This document shows positions 40,195 through 40,708 of a stretch of DNA of 40,708 nt, in pieces (within the stretch, counting starts at the first letter, position 1; each line of letters opens with the position of its first letter). A program made the translations under genes and the position numbers. Source of the DNA: Stenotrophomonas maltophilia (GTDB taxonomy: Bacteria > Pseudomonadota > Gammaproteobacteria > Xanthomonadales > Xanthomonadaceae); the NCBI GenBank assembly GCA_002435595.1, contig DJBL01000026.1, forward strand, positions 1-40,708, read 5' to 3'. Under the pieces are notes generated by a model that was given only the letters and a program-made list of their open reading frames with translations, ran no database searches and was not told where the DNA came from.

Positions 40195-40708
40195 GGTCGC
40201 ATCCCGATCGACTGCCGTGGCATCTGCCGCGTCCGGTAATGGCATGACCTTGGCCGGGGAAGGCGCTTGCTGCGCTCTGAGGTCATGCGTTACCGGATGT
40301 GGGTTGGTTCACGGCAGTCGTTTGGGAACCGACCCTACCGCTCGCCTTCCGGGATGGGGACGAAGCCGAGGTAGGGTCGCATCCCGATCGACTGCCGTGG
40401 CATCTGCCGCGTTCGGTAATGGCATGACCTTGCGTCGGGGAAGGCGTTTGCTGCGCTCCGAGGTCATGCGTTACCGGATGTGGGTTCGTTCACGGCAGTC
40501 GTTTGGGAACCGACCCTACCGCTCGCCTTCCGGGATGGGGACGAAGCCGAGGTAGGGTCGCATCCCGATCGACCGCCGTGGCATCTGCCGCGTCCGGTAA
40601 TGGCATGAGCTTGCGTCGGGGAAGGCGTTTGCTGCGCTCCGAGGTCATGCGTTACCGGATGTGGGTTGGTTCACGGCAGTCGTTTGGGAACCGACCCTAC
40701 CGCTCGCC
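40189..40708. repeat. 180-nt tandem repeat with nested foldback arms, about 2.9 copies
   Basis: Copies begin at 40188, 40368 and 40549 (periods 180 and 181) and run off the window end. Within copy 1 three arms pair across the unit: GGTAGGGTCG (40190-40199) with CGACCCTACC (40330-40339), CGACTGCCGTG (40209-40219) with CACGGCAGTCG (40310-40320), and TCCGGTAA plus CATGACCT (40232-40250) with AGGTCATG plus TTACCGGA (40280-40297). The unit thus folds into one long interrupted hairpin with GTAG at its base. Small reading frames across it are produced by the repeat and are not genes. Confidence 0.93.

Noticed and set aside
40217..40555. 112-codon frame in the 180-nt repeat
   Set aside because: It encodes the same stretch twice because it spans two repeat copies, and it overlaps all pairing arms; it is a product of the repeat.

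Overview
The window looks like a short-read contig of about 40.7 kb from a high-GC gammaproteobacterium of the Xanthomonadaceae, most likely Stenotrophomonas or a close relative. The grounds are the gene order of the cytochrome oxidase cluster, the rpsU-yqeY-dnaG block divergent from tsaD, the codon use, and GTAG-bounded palindromic repeats like those known from Stenotrophomonas. The first 13 bases match the 3' end of an Illumina TruSeq adapter, and the last 500 bases lie in a long tandem repeat, so both ends look like assembly ends.

Layout. (1) 14-8110: an aa3-type cytochrome c oxidase cluster: the tail of subunit II, subunit I, a 44-residue membrane protein, the CuB chaperone CtaG, subunit III, a DUF2909-like protein on the other strand, a SURF1 protein, a Sco-like thiol protein, heme A synthase and heme O synthase. 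A ChaN/TraB-like exported protein closes it. (2) 8311-13617, minus strand: a rearranged macromolecular-synthesis block in the order rpsU, yqeY, a YihY/BrkB membrane protein, dnaG, a tyrosine-phosphatase-like protein and a bile-acid-symporter-family carrier. rpoD is absent. tsaD diverges from rpsU across a short region with a near-consensus promoter. (3) 15206-22094: folB, a YbdG-like MscS channel, a GH3 beta-glucosidase behind a LacI-type operator, a lipoprotein, a PQQ-type aldose dehydrogenase, a YiaA-like protein and a small acidic protein.

(4) 22202-35271: the most interesting part, two divergent gene sets that together look like a murein-peptide scavenging and recycling locus. Leftward run a nine-cysteine zinc-ribbon protein, an exported SH3-NlpC/P60 gamma-D-glutamyl endopeptidase, an L-Ala-D/L-Glu epimerase with every catalytic residue, a MurR/RpiR-type SIS-domain regulator, an exported YkuD-fold L,D-transpeptidase and an APC amino-acid permease; several of these overlap or nearly touch. 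Rightward run an exported transglutaminase-fold protein, an Oar-like TonB-dependent receptor, an exported penicillin-binding-protein-like serine hydrolase and a VanX-type D-Ala-D-Ala dipeptidase overlapping it by 47 nt. The AT-rich divergent promoter holds two perfect palindromes, candidate sites for the SIS regulator. A plausible flow is receptor uptake of wall fragments, periplasmic trimming by the hydrolases, inner-membrane uptake by the permease, and cytoplasmic epimerisation of L-Ala-D-Glu. Functions of the individual families are known; their assembly into one pathway is inference.

(5) 35330-40194: a small membrane protein, a secreted EF-hand protein, a soluble protein of unknown function, a HAD phosphatase, an exported protein of unknown function, and a DUF1338 enzyme (2-oxoadipate dioxygenase/decarboxylase, HglS/YdcJ type). 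Between the last two lies an array of eight 46-nt hairpin-bearing repeats ending in a perfect 25-bp inverted repeat. After the DUF1338 gene come nearly three copies of a 180-nt repeat that folds back on itself in three nested arms.

I saw no rRNA, tRNA, CRISPR array, prophage or complete insertion sequence.
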